A stretch of 64,000 nt of DNA from contig NZ_CP040094.1 of the NCBI RefSeq assembly GCF_013343235.1, positions 6,567,001 to 6,631,000 on the forward strand, in the 5' to 3' direction. Positions 1 to 8,075 of this stretch are shown piece by piece. This DNA is from Nostoc sp. TCL240-02. GTDB taxonomy: Bacteria; Cyanobacteriota; Cyanobacteriia; Cyanobacteriales; Nostocaceae. A program made the position numbers and the translations under genes. The notes beneath the pieces were generated by a model, which saw only the letters and a program-made list of their open reading frames with translations, did not search any database and was not told the origin of the DNA. Each line of letters begins with the position of its first letter. Within the stretch, counting starts at the first letter, position 1.

Positions 1-2338
1 AATAAGTGCCGAACTGCCGTCCTGTGGGAGGCAATGGCAAAATATTCAACATTGCAGCAGGCATTCGACCATGCGATGATTCGTCGTTGATTGATTGGGG
101 TCGGTTGTGCCATTCATAGAAGACAATTCGAGTGTGTCGATCTAAAAGAGCGATCGTCAGCCCAAATTGGAGACGATAAGCCAACGTTTCAAAAGTATCT
201 ACATCTGGCTCATCCCCGTTCGGTGAACGTCGTTGTTGAGTTGATTGTTGGGAATTTTGATTGCGATTCTCCAATTCTGTTCGCAGTCGCGCTAGACACT
301 GTTCTGTATCTGGGAAAAATTCGATAATCCAGGCTCTGCAAGCCCTGTAGATGTTCTCATCTGAAGCACTTTCTCCAGTACTATTGATCTCTTGCATAAG
401 ACGCGCAAGGCGAAAGACTGGATCTCGGTTTGGGTTAGATGAAGGCTGCATCCGCAAAGGATCATCCTCGTTGAGCAGTGCATCAAAATAATGCACAATT
501 GGCTGAACAAGTTGAGTATTTGCTTGTGAAACTGCCTCAGATGTATCTGGATCTTCAAATTCTTCCAATCCAGCAAGACGACGCGCAAATTTGAACAAAA
601 GGGAGTTAGGTGTAAAATAACCTCGTTTTACCCATTTTCGGAGAAATTGATGTCCGACCTGTTTATCGAGTAGGGTCAATGTTGCTGTAATAGCTTTTTG
701 TGCATCACGTTCTGCACCAGTCCATCGCTGTGTTGTTGGGGGCATAACCCGGTTAGTTATTGAGAATCGCTCGGTTTTCACGCCAATATCATCAAAAACG
801 CCGTTATTACCACCGTCAGTCAAAACAACTTCTTCAGCATAAGTATCATCAAACCACTGAATGATTGTCTCCACCTCATCAAAGACCACAAAATCTGATT
901 GTTCATTGACGAGTTCACCGATTTTGATAGGACGCAACTCTAAATGACGCGGTAATCCTGCCATTGCCATCGCGCCAGGAGTTGTAATCCAAACACGAGC
1001 ATTTGGCATATCACGATAAACCTGTTGGGATGGGCATTTATCAAAGAATGGACACAAATAGGATGAACCGAGGTTTTTACGTCGCTGCTGGCGATCGCTT
1101 TTAGGCATTTTTTTGAGAGTATGACAGGGTTCAATTCCCGCTTTAAGAGCTTTGCCGTCTAGAAGTTGAATAAAATCACGCTCTTTTAGCTGACCTTGGA
1201 GAGGGCAAGCTGTGCCTAGCCAACGTTCACCCCAGTGAGGCTGTCCGCGTTGTCGATGTTCCTGATAATCTTTTGAGGCAGAGAAACTCTGAAGGTGTGT
1301 ATCGCGTTTACTGCGCCCCAAGATTGGCACTGCTATTGGATCATCATTCTCTGGATCGTTACAAAACCACCAGTTAATCTGATTTGCTAATTTAATCGCT
1401 GATTGCACATCACTAACGACTAACGTGATGCGGCGATCGCAATGATGCCGCAGAATGTTAACACTGAACAACTGCGAAACCGTGGTTTTTCCAGAGGCAA
1501 CCATACCTGCAATGTTTGTGAAGCCATCTAACTCAAGAATTTGCTCCTCTTGCGGAAACAGTGTTCCGTTCTCCTGAACTTTGTGGAAGTTAATTTTGCG
1601 AAAGCGATCAACCCAGTGTCCTCTAGCAGTTTGATCCCAGCCATATTGACGCGCTAACGCTTCCTCTCGCTGATCAATCCATGCTGCATCTAGCTCTAAA
1701 TCTGAAATACGAAGCGAAAACGAAGTACGAGAACGAGTTGTAGCAAACCAAGGTAACGGCTGTATTTGTGCATTTCGTACCTGCTGCTGTGTAAATCTGA
1801 CTGGTACTATAACCGTCTCTTCTCCTGTCTTTGCCTCAAATTGATAAGTGGTTCTGGCTTCTACCCGTTTAACTTGGCGATGCCGGAAATTTAAATTGGT
1901 ATTTAAGCAAAGTTCGTACAAATCTTGATGAACTTGATGCCGGAGATTTTTGGCAGCATTAATAATATAGCTATCCCAGTTTTGCGGAGTGAATTCGTGA
2001 TAGTTACGCCAATCTAGAGGAATCCTTAGATAAGAACGCAGTGCGCCTAACCAAGCGAAACGGGCGGAAAAGGGAACTATTTGGCGAGTGTTAGCGATCG
2101 CTCGACGTTCCGTCTCATTTAAATTCTGTAAGCGTGGATGTCTCAAAGGCATTCCACTCAAAATTGCCCAAGGTGCGGTGACTGGCTCATCATCAAGTTC
2201 CAAATACTCCATCAGAGCAAAGCCAAGCTCTACTTGAAGCAACAATTCAGCTTGAGTACGATCCAAACCTGCTTCCTTCAACTGTTCGAGGCGGTCTTTA
2301 AACTCGGTCGGTACTTCAAATAAACTCATCTGGCTCAT
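1..2338 (-). CDS. DinG/XPD-type Fe-S superfamily 2 helicase, probable helicase of a pPIWI-RE three-gene island (partial, C-terminus off left edge)
   Basis: I read this frame base by base: it is open from the ATG at 2338 to base 1, giving about 779 residues with no stop. Residues 1-270 resemble no common domain. A Walker A motif, GMVASGKTT, lies at 278-286. Four cysteines (C378, C405, C429, C435) precede a DEVE Walker B box at 487-490, and the last two have the C-x5-C spacing of the DinG Fe-S cluster. The phrase RVWITTPGAMA before the DEVE box matches the DinG/XPD arrangement. The start lies 3 bp after the stop of the upstream nuclease gene, with GGAAGGA about 10 bases ahead, so the two are co-transcribed and probably coupled. 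In pPIWI-RE islands a DinG helicase with a long N-terminal domain pairs with a REase-fold protein and a PIWI protein; that assignment is inference, since the PIWI gene is not in view. A generic defence-associated DinG helicase is the alternative. The helicase class itself is well supported. Confidence 0.72.
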   Translation of the reverse strand, partial: MSQMSLFEVPTEFKDRLEQLKEAGLDRTQAELLLQVELGFALMEYLELDDEPVTAPWAILSGMPLRHPRLQNLNETERRAIANTRQIVPFSARFAWLGALRSYLRIPLDWRNYHEFTPQNWDSYIINAAKNLRHQVHQDLYELCLNTNLNFRHRQVKRVEARTTYQFEAKTGEETVIVPVRFTQQQVRNAQIQPLPWFATTRSRTSFSLRISDLELDAAWIDQREEALARQYGWDQTARGHWVDRFRKINFHKVQENGTLFPQEEQILELDGFTNIAGMVASGKTTVSQLFSVNILRHHCDRRITLVVSDVQSAIKLANQINWWFCNDPENDDPIAVPILGRSKRDTHLQSFSASKDYQEHRQRGQPHWGERWLGTACPLQGQLKERDFIQLLDGKALKAGIEPCHTLKKMPKSDRQQRRKNLGSSYLCPFFDKCPSQQVYRDMPNARVWITTPGAMAMAGLPRHLELRPIKIGELVNEQSDFVVFDEVETIIQWFDDTYAEEVVLTDGGNNGVFDDIGVKTERFSITNRVMPPTTQRWTGAERDAQKAITATLTLLDKQVGHQFLRKWVKRGYFTPNSLLFKFARRLAGLEEFEDPDTSEAVSQANTQLVQPIVHYFDALLNEDDPLRMQPSSNPNRDPVFRLARLMQEINSTGESASDENIYRACRAWIIEFFPDTEQCLARLRTELENRNQNSQQSTQQRRSPNGDEPDVDTFETLAYRLQFGLTIALLDRHTRIVFYEWHNRPQSINDESSHGRMPAAMLNILPLPPTGRQFGTY

Positions 2339-2341
2339 AGA

Positions 2342-3478
2342 CTATTTTCCTTCCCGCAACTGCTCAATTTTATGGATAACTCTTTCCTCAAATACAGCAT
2401 CACTCAGAAGATGGGTACTGCTAGGCAGCTTTGTCGCCTGTTCACGAAGAATTTCGATGTAGTCCTCTCGTTGTTGTAGGCGTTGGATGGGAATAACATA
2501 AAAGCTCTCGTCATAACGCAGATTGCCCTCACCGAATAGAGGTGTAAGCTTTGGTGCTAAATTGTAGGGGCTTCGGTAATCTTTAATATCTACAGCCCAG
2601 GTTGATTGGTCACAAAAGCGTAGTTGTAAGTCATAGCGATCAATACCAGGATAAAGATGGATGGCACAAAGCTGATCTGGATATTTGCTTTGAAGTTCTT
2701 CCAATACGTTAAATAAGCGCATCTCAGGTATACCCGGTAAACAAATACGCAAATGGATACCAAACTTCAGACGACGCAGGCCTTGTTTCCAGGTGATTTG
2801 TCGAATAAACGGTAAATTTTGGCGATGATCGTTGCAAGCACTGGGTTTAATACCACGTAACTTTCCATACTTTTTAAACAAAGGGCCGCAGCGATCGCAA
2901 TTCCAGCAAGGCTCATTTTCTTCACACTCATCGTAGAGTTCGCCAACTTCTTGAATAGAAATATGTCGTGTCGTAGAAAAGGCTTTACGAAGCTGTGCCG
3001 GAGTCGTGTATGGATTCTCAATCAAAAATAGACGCAGCAAAACATACTCCTGCTGAACGCGCTCAGGATCGCTATCGTTGTTGTAAAGTTCTTGTAACCG
3101 TTCCAAAATTCTCTGAAACTGGAAATTCTCTATGGCAATTTGCTTAGTTAAAGTGGTGGCAAACTCTGACAACTTGGTTTTTTCAAGTAGTTCCTCATAT
3201 AAATATCGGCTTGCTTCTTCACTCAACCCCCATTCATAAAGCAGACCAAAATCAGAGTCAAACTCTTTTGGCAGTAGGCGCCCTGGATACCAAGTTTTTA
3301 CAGGTTTTTCGAGTAATGCTAAAAGACCAGTTAGAGTCCGTGGGTATGTTACAGCAGTTAGCTCTAAAGCTAGTTTATTAAGAGCATGACGAAGCAGTTC
3401 AGAATGTGGATACCTGCCATCTCGACGGACAAACTCTGCTAAACCAAGGATAAGATTATCAAATTCATTACTTCCCAT
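2342..3478 (-). CDS. PD-(D/E)XK (REase-fold) nuclease with Cys cluster, probable nuclease of a pPIWI-RE island
   Basis: A 378-residue protein. The N-terminal 180 residues are helical. A cysteine cluster follows (C185, C191, C194, C197, with C215 and H218 nearby), suggesting a zinc or Fe-S site. The C-terminal part reads as a restriction-endonuclease fold: E252 in a helix, D283 in the strand RYDLQLRF, and D297-x-K299 in AVDIKDY. It is the first gene of a leftward operon with the helicase, 3 bp from its start. A Shine-Dalgarno AAGGA lies 9 bases before the ATG. The predicted role is cleavage of nucleic acid in a defence complex with the helicase and, if the island is complete, a PIWI protein. 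The fold is inferred from motif spacing; the family assignment rests on the pairing and could be another nuclease-helicase defence system. Confidence 0.6.
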   Translation of the reverse strand: MGSNEFDNLILGLAEFVRRDGRYPHSELLRHALNKLALELTAVTYPRTLTGLLALLEKPVKTWYPGRLLPKEFDSDFGLLYEWGLSEEASRYLYEELLEKTKLSEFATTLTKQIAIENFQFQRILERLQELYNNDSDPERVQQEYVLLRLFLIENPYTTPAQLRKAFSTTRHISIQEVGELYDECEENEPCWNCDRCGPLFKKYGKLRGIKPSACNDHRQNLPFIRQITWKQGLRRLKFGIHLRICLPGIPEMRLFNVLEELQSKYPDQLCAIHLYPGIDRYDLQLRFCDQSTWAVDIKDYRSPYNLAPKLTPLFGEGNLRYDESFYVIPIQRLQQREDYIEILREQATKLPSSTHLLSDAVFEERVIHKIEQLREGK

Positions 3479-3542
3479 TGAAGATAATCCTTCATTTAGA
3501 GGATTTTTTTAACAGCACAAACTTTTTCAAGCGTGATACATT

Positions 3543-3556
3543 TGTTTTATAAAACA
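3543..3556. promoter_or_regulatory. Perfect 14-bp palindrome in the divergent spacer, candidate operator
   Basis: TGTTTTATAAAACA is a perfect inverted repeat in the 144-bp spacer between the leftward nuclease-helicase operon and the rightward XRE regulator. An AT-rich palindrome of this length between a divergent XRE repressor gene and its likely target operon is a reasonable operator candidate. Weak -10-like sequence (TATTAT, 3562-3567) overlaps the area. No binding data; an AT-rich chance palindrome is possible. Confidence 0.4.
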
Positions 3557-3622
3557 TACAATATTATTTACTTTGTGTCAAATAAAAAGCGATTTATTCT
3601 TTTGTGAGACGGGGGCAAAGGA

Positions 3623-3988
3623 ATGGGAAGTTATCTAGATATAGAACGGTTAGCAAGCCTAGTCCGCAAAAAACGCGGCAGCAGAGGACTACGGGAAACA
3701 TCGGCGGAGATTGGTAACGTTAGTCCATCCACTCTTTCACGAGTAGAGAGTGGGAAAATGCCGGATATGGAAACTTTTCTGGCACTTTGTAACTGGCTAG
3801 AAGTGCCGCCTGCGGAGTTGTTTAGAACCTCAAAGGAGGAGCAACTGAATACGCCTGAAGTGATCGCTATTCAACTACGCGCTGACAAAAATCTTGATCC
3901 AGCGATCGCGAATGCTTTAGCATCTTTAGTTAAAGCAGCGTATCGCGATCTCTCTCAAAATGATGGCGAATTGAAGCAAGATCCCTAA
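3623..3988 (+). CDS. XRE-family helix-turn-helix regulator
   Basis: 121 residues. Residues 7-66 form a Cro/CI-type HTH: the recognition-helix phrase SPSTLSRVESGKMPDMET is typical of the family, and the following LCNWLEVPPAELF completes the five-helix domain. The C-terminal 55 residues probably mediate dimerisation. The ATG is directly preceded by GGCAAAGGA, so the Shine-Dalgarno spacing is unusually short; no better in-frame start is visible. It is followed 4 bp later by an ImmA/IrrE protease gene, and the two genes together look like the repressor-protease switch of mobile and defence elements. It is divergent from the nuclease-helicase operon, so it may control that operon as well as itself (inference). 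Confidence 0.8.
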   Translation: MGSYLDIERLASLVRKKRGSRGLRETSAEIGNVSPSTLSRVESGKMPDMETFLALCNWLEVPPAELFRTSKEEQLNTPEVIAIQLRADKNLDPAIANALASLVKAAYRDLSQNDGELKQDP

Positions 3989-3992
3989 AGAT

Positions 3993-4538
3993 ATGTCATT
4001 AATTCAAAGTCTATCGCCGGAATTTAGGCAACGCTGTGAAGCGATCGCAACTGAACAACGAAGCTTACTTCGAGTGCGATCGTTTGAACCGTTACCCGCA
4101 GACATTCTAGCAACCAAGTTACGAGCAACACTTTTTACACCCGATCGGGTTCCAAATTTAGAGCCAGAGCAAGTAGCGGTATTACTTGCTAGCGATGGGT
4201 GGTCAGCAGGGATTATACGCTATAACCCACTATGGATTGTATACAACCCGCGTCATACACCTGCACGGTATGAATCAAATCTGATGCATGAAATAGCTCA
4301 TGTGTTGTTCAATCATAAGCCTGTTGGCTTTGATTCGTTAACTGGACTACCAAAACGCAAACAAAACAACGAAGATGAAGCAACTTATCTAGGAGGATGT
4401 CTTCAAATTCCCAAACGTGGTCTACTGTGGGCGACACAACGAAAGATGCTGTTATCTGAGATTGCAACACATTTTGGCGCTAGTGAAGCGATGGTGAAGT
4501 TTCGCAGCAATGTAACTGAAGTCTCTGTCAAATGCTAA
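3993..4538 (+). CDS. ImmA/IrrE family metallo-endopeptidase
   Basis: 181 residues with a zinc-protease motif HEIAH (H99, E100, H103) and a downstream EDEATYLGGCLQIP segment (from E127) that supplies the third ligand glutamate, the standard ImmA/IrrE layout. Family members cleave a partner XRE repressor to induce ICEs, prophages or defence genes, and the partner here is surely the HTH gene ending 4 bp upstream. The C-terminal 40 residues (LLSEIATHFGASEAMVKFR) match the helical tail of the family. The likely role is a stress- or infection-triggered switch for the neighbouring divergent operon; the target is inferred. Confidence 0.8.
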   Translation: MSLIQSLSPEFRQRCEAIATEQRSLLRVRSFEPLPADILATKLRATLFTPDRVPNLEPEQVAVLLASDGWSAGIIRYNPLWIVYNPRHTPARYESNLMHEIAHVLFNHKPVGFDSLTGLPKRKQNNEDEATYLGGCLQIPKRGLLWATQRKMLLSEIATHFGASEAMVKFRSNVTEVSVKC

Positions 4539-4635
4539 TGTATTACAATATTTGCTCTGCCAAGAAACAGAATTCATTAATGAGTAACTAATAATATTTA
4601 GCTGAAACTGTACTGATTTGATCTCTCTTTCTAAA

Positions 4636-4680
4636 ATTAAAAACTGCTCTTGCTGAAAGTAGACAAAAGCAGTTTTTAAT
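4636..4680. terminator. Bidirectional terminator-like hairpin
   Basis: A perfect 13-bp inverted repeat, ATTAAAAACTGCT / AGCAGTTTTTAAT, around a 19-base loop, with A-run on one side and T-run on the other. It lies between two convergent genes (protease on +, small membrane protein on -), as expected for a shared terminator. Confidence 0.75.
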
Positions 4681-4701
4681 CGCAAGGCCCAAAACAAGAA
4701 T

Positions 4702-5025
4702 TTAGGCATCTTCAAGTTCAAATTGAGCTACCGTAACAGCATTAAAAGCGAATGCCAAAACTAATGGCATCGGCGACTGAAACCAAAAGGTAAAAAGAAC
4801 AGCTATGATTGTGCCAATCACTGCGGACATCGACCACAATCTCTCCTCAAAGGTCAATCCCTTCTCAGCTTTAATCCCTCTGAGAACATTAACTGGGATT
4901 GGTTCTGGCATTACCCCACCCGGAGGGAAAGCCCAGAAGTTGTTACGTCGCTCAACAAATAAATCTGTCCAGCCATTTTCTTGGCACCATGCCTCAATCC
5001 ATTGAAGTGAGTAATGATTCATCAT
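4702..5025 (-). CDS. Small conserved-type membrane protein of unknown function
   Basis: 107 residues. The first 35 residues are soluble and Trp-rich (IEAWCQENGWTDLF...FWAFPPGGVMPEPIP). Two hydrophobic segments at about 65-82 and 85-100 predict a membrane hairpin. The look is that of conserved cyanobacterial small proteins, but I cannot name a function. The start has two adjacent ATG codons (5025 and 5022) and no clear Shine-Dalgarno site. It converges on the protease gene and shares the hairpin at 4636-4680. Confidence 0.6.
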   Translation of the reverse strand: MMNHYSLQWIEAWCQENGWTDLFVERRNNFWAFPPGGVMPEPIPVNVLRGIKAEKGLTFEERLWSMSAVIGTIIAVLFTFWFQSPMPLVLAFAFNAVTVAQFELEDA

Positions 5026-5778
5026 CGGGTTTGGGAGTTCGGTTTGTGGAAGTTGTGTACTCGGTGAATGTAAACTCTTAGAGATTCCTGAAGAATTAAC
5101 TAATCGCTATAAAATTAACGCTAATTATCCAACTTTTAAGCTTTGTTAAGCACTGGGAACGCTTATAATTGCGCTCAAACCTTACTTTTACTAATTAAAA
5201 GATTAGCAGTTGATGGCGGCTGTTTAATTTAAAAGACAATAAACTTTACTTGGAAAGTTGTAAGTCAAGAATTGTAAATAAGTCGGTGAGTATTACTGCT
5301 TAATAAAAGTCTTTATATCCTGAAATTCAAATCTAAAAATGAATAATTGTGAACAAATCAACAAGGATTAGGCATCGTCTGTTGTAGATATTGTTTTATC
5401 CAGCAAAAATACTCCTTTAGAGTTAGAGATTTCAAATTATCTCATCATGAAGAGTGATATTATGCTCCCCTTTTATGTTTTGCTAAAGCTTGCTTGATTT
5501 GACAAGTAACTTATACTCAATCATTGCGATCGCTATTTCGTAATTATTATCCTGCTTTAGTGCGATCGCTCCGCCAACGCCAAAGGCGAACGCTCCTAGA
5601 TTGCCGCTCTCTACCCAAAGTCGCAGGCATAATTTTGCTCAAGGTGAGAAGCTTATACCCTTTTTGCGTTACAAAATATTAAGCAAGGGAAATACACATC
5701 CCCCAAATCCAGTAGCAAGGCTGCGAGTCTCTATTAGAATCAGCCAGTCTTGCTAATATCCAAATGCGGTAAGCTTAA
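5026..5778. other. Long intergenic spacer with dispersed repeat fragment
   Basis: About 750 bp, AT-rich, with no ORF that I would support on either strand. It contains two HIP1 sites and, at about 5560-5600, a Nostoc-type repeat in which GCGATCGC is followed by CGCCAACGCCAAAGGCGAACG. The promoter of the pentapeptide gene should lie near its right end. Confidence 0.5.
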
Positions 5779-6303
5779 ATGCAGCGATTAGACACCAAAT
5801 TGACTCTCGATATATTTTGGCGGCAAGGGTTGGCGTTCCTTCTCGGAATTATGATCTGGTGCGTGGCTGATCCAGTGCTGGCAGTAGACTGGACTCATCC
5901 ACTGTCATTTAGTAATGCAGAGTTGTCAAGACGTGATTTTTCTGGTGACAGTTTGCAAGCTGCGGAGTTTTCTAACGCCAATATGGAACTGGCTAACTTT
6001 TCAAACGCTGATTTGCGGGGAGCAGTCATGAGTGCTTCGGTGATGACAAAAGCAAATCTCCACGGAGCGGATTTAACGAATGCAATGGTCGATCAGGTAA
6101 ACTTGACTAAGGCCGATTTGAGTGATGCAGTTTTCAAAGAAGCTCTTTTGCTCCGTGCCATCTTTAATGATGTGAATATAGACGGTGCAGATTTTACAGA
6201 TGCTATTTTGGATCGGGCACAAATCAAAGAACTGTGTCAAAAAGCCAGTGGTGTGAATTCCAAAACAGGTGTGCAAACTCGTGAATCTCTAGGATGTCAA
6301 TGA
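5779..6303 (+). CDS. Exported pentapeptide-repeat protein, probably thylakoid-lumenal
   Basis: 174 residues. A hydrophobic segment at 15-35 ending in VLAVDW looks like a signal peptide. Residues 44-150 are A(D/N)LXX repeats (for example NANMELANFSNADLRGA), which build a right-handed quadrilateral beta-helix. The C-terminal tail carries two cysteines, C153 and C173, and could close by a disulfide, as in the lumenal pentapeptide proteins of plants and cyanobacteria; that comparison is inference. Its 3' end overlaps the start of purK by 10 bp, so the two are translationally coupled. Confidence 0.75.
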   Translation: MQRLDTKLTLDIFWRQGLAFLLGIMIWCVADPVLAVDWTHPLSFSNAELSRRDFSGDSLQAAEFSNANMELANFSNADLRGAVMSASVMTKANLHGADLTNAMVDQVNLTKADLSDAVFKEALLLRAIFNDVNIDGADFTDAILDRAQIKELCQKASGVNSKTGVQTRESLGCQ

Positions 6304-7478
6304 AACGTGTTGGTGTAATTGGTGGTGGACAACTTGCCTGGATGATGGCGGATGCAGCACAGAAGCTAGGAGTAGAATTAGTAGTACAAACTCCAAGCGT
6401 TCACGACCCGGCCGTGTCAATCGCCAAAGAAACTGTCTTCGCGCCAGTTGATGACGCAAGTGCTACGGAAATATTAGCTCAAAAATGCGATGTCATTACC
6501 TTTGAAAATGAATTTGTTAACCTGCAAGCTTTATCTGTTTTAGCACAGCAAGGCGTTTGTTTCCGTCCCAGCTTAAAAGCTTTAGCTCCGCTTTTAGATA
6601 AATATCATCAGCGTTGCTATTTACGCGATTTGGGTTTACCAGTTCCTCGATTTTTCGCCCTTGATGAGGTAGAACATCTCCAATCAAAAATAGAATATTT
6701 AGGTTTTCCAGCAGTCCTCAAAGCCCGCCGCCACGGTTATGATGGTCAGGGTACTTTCATAATTCAGGATTTTGCTACTTTAGAGCAAAAGCTAAGTTAT
6801 GAAACTGTAACAAAACCTTTAAATGAATCATTTTTCTTGTTAGAAGAATTTGTCCCTTTTGACAGAGAACTAGCAATAATTGCAGCGCGTTCTGTGGAGG
6901 GAGAAATTGTAACTTACCCAGTAGTGGAAACCCAACAAGAACAACAAGTCTGTCGGCGGGTAATTGCGCCTGCTGATATTACACCCAATCAAGTAGCAGA
7001 AATTCAAGCGATCACACATACTCTATTAAATAGCCTAGAAGTAGTGGGAATTTTTGGAATTGAGCTATTTCTCAGGGGTGATGGCAAAGTTCTGGTAAAT
7101 GAAATTGCCCCTCGTACCCACAATTCTGGGCATTTTTCTATTGACGCTTGTGAAACCTCTCAATTTGAGCAACACCTCCGAGCTGTTTGTGGTTTACCTT
7201 TAGGGAATTCGGCTTTGCAGTGCGCTGGCGCTGTGATGGTCAACCTGCTGGGGTATGAAAATTCTCACAGCACATATCAAAGCCAGCGTCAAAAAATAGC
7301 AGAAATTCCCCAAGCGCATATTCACTGGTATGGAAAGACAGAATCACGTCCTGGGCGGAAGTTGGGACATGTTACCGTTTTGCTGGATAATCAGAATCGA
7401 GAATCGGCAAGTGCGTACGCCCTTGGCGTTGGTGCAGCCATCGCTCAGAAAGTAGAATCTATCTGGTATCCCAGGTAA
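6294..7478 (+). CDS. purK: N5-carboxyaminoimidazole ribonucleotide synthase PurK
   Basis: 394 residues, ATP-grasp fold. It converts AIR, ATP and bicarbonate to N5-CAIR in purine synthesis. The N-terminus MKRVGVIGGGQLAWMM is the pre-ATP-grasp signature, and FPAVLKARRHGYDGQGT and LVNEIAPRTHNSGH are the family's ATP- and metal-binding blocks. The ATG at 6294 overlaps the upstream gene; a second ATG at 6300 gives the more typical N-terminus and is equally possible. A 6S RNA gene follows directly, an arrangement known from other cyanobacteria. Confidence 0.93.
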   Translation: MSMKRVGVIGGGQLAWMMADAAQKLGVELVVQTPSVHDPAVSIAKETVFAPVDDASATEILAQKCDVITFENEFVNLQALSVLAQQGVCFRPSLKALAPLLDKYHQRCYLRDLGLPVPRFFALDEVEHLQSKIEYLGFPAVLKARRHGYDGQGTFIIQDFATLEQKLSYETVTKPLNESFFLLEEFVPFDRELAIIAARSVEGEIVTYPVVETQQEQQVCRRVIAPADITPNQVAEIQAITHTLLNSLEVVGIFGIELFLRGDGKVLVNEIAPRTHNSGHFSIDACETSQFEQHLRAVCGLPLGNSALQCAGAVMVNLLGYENSHSTYQSQRQKIAEIPQAHIHWYGKTESRPGRKLGHVTVLLDNQNRESASAYALGVGAAIAQKVESIWYPR

Positions 7479-7526
7479 ATAGATCAGAAACTTTCGATGT
7501 TGAACACACAACATCTTTTGAAAAGC

Positions 7527-7532
7527 TATAAT
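7527..7532 (+). promoter_or_regulatory. -10 box of the 6S RNA gene
   Basis: TATAAT lies 8-13 bases before the predicted 5' end of the 6S RNA, directly after purK. No -35 box at ideal spacing is obvious (TTGAAC at 7500-7505 is 21 bases upstream). Confidence 0.5.
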
Positions 7533-7539
7533 GAGTGAG

Positions 7540-7765
7540 TTGCACTACGACGTTGGTGACTGCCATCAAGTTTTTTGATCTATGCCTTTAATGACAAGGG
7601 AGTCAACTGTTCTCGTGGCAGTATACCGGGCATGTACCCGGAAACTTTAAACGAGGAATTTAGGTTCCCACCTGGATAAACCCAGGTCATAAACTTAGGT
7701 AAAACGGCGTCGCGGTGAACTTAAAATTATTAGCTCCCAAATTCTAATTGACTTTGGGAGTTTTA
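7540..7765 (+). ncRNA. ssaA: 6S RNA (SsaA/SsrS), regulator of RNA polymerase
   Basis: This non-coding stretch begins 60 bases after purK, the position of ssaA in other cyanobacteria. A closing stem can be drawn between CACTACGACGTT (about 7543-7554) and AACGGCGTCGCGGTG (7704-7718), giving a mature RNA of about 180 nt, the usual 6S size. Inside are further short hairpins, such as ACCGGGCATGTACCCGG (7624-7640) and CACCTGGATAAACCCAGGT, consistent with a long bulged rod. A consensus -10 box precedes it and an intrinsic terminator (7734-7765) follows. 6S RNA mimics an open promoter and binds the sigma70 holoenzyme. The exact ends are estimates. Confidence 0.8.
7734..7765 (+). terminator. Intrinsic terminator of the 6S RNA gene
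   Basis: CTCCCAAA (7734-7741) pairs with TTTGGGAG (7753-7760) across an 11-base loop, followed by a T-rich run TTTTAATTATTT. Confidence 0.85.
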
Positions 7766-8051
7766 ATTATTTAAATGGTTATTACTTGTAGGAAAAATCA
7801 GAAATCCTAAACTAACGTGATGTCATGTTTAGTTGATTACTAAACTTGAATAATCCTACTCCGCTTGTAGAGACGTAGAACTGCTATGTCTCTAAATTCA
7901 TTTTTGGAGATGTATTTTTAACATCTGCTGCCAGGTTGTTCAATACAATTAGGTTATCGATTCCTTTCCCATCATAAAATTAATTCCTTCTACCATCTCA
8001 AAATGAGTGAACTGACAGTAAATCTTGCTATGTTTTTGGGAAACCTAAATA
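7766..8051. other. Spacer with a GTAGAGAC-type palindromic repeat
   Basis: About 285 bp without a supported gene. At 7866-7894 there is a palindrome with arms GTAGAGAC and GTCTCTA, a degenerate member of the family found again inside the following gene (8367-8394) and at 13601 and 58491. Confidence 0.6.
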
Positions 8052-8075
8052 GTGAAGTCTCAAGAATTAAGCCGT

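Noticed and set aside
5440..5500. Short ATG frame in the spacer before the pentapeptide gene
   Set aside because: Only 16 codons.
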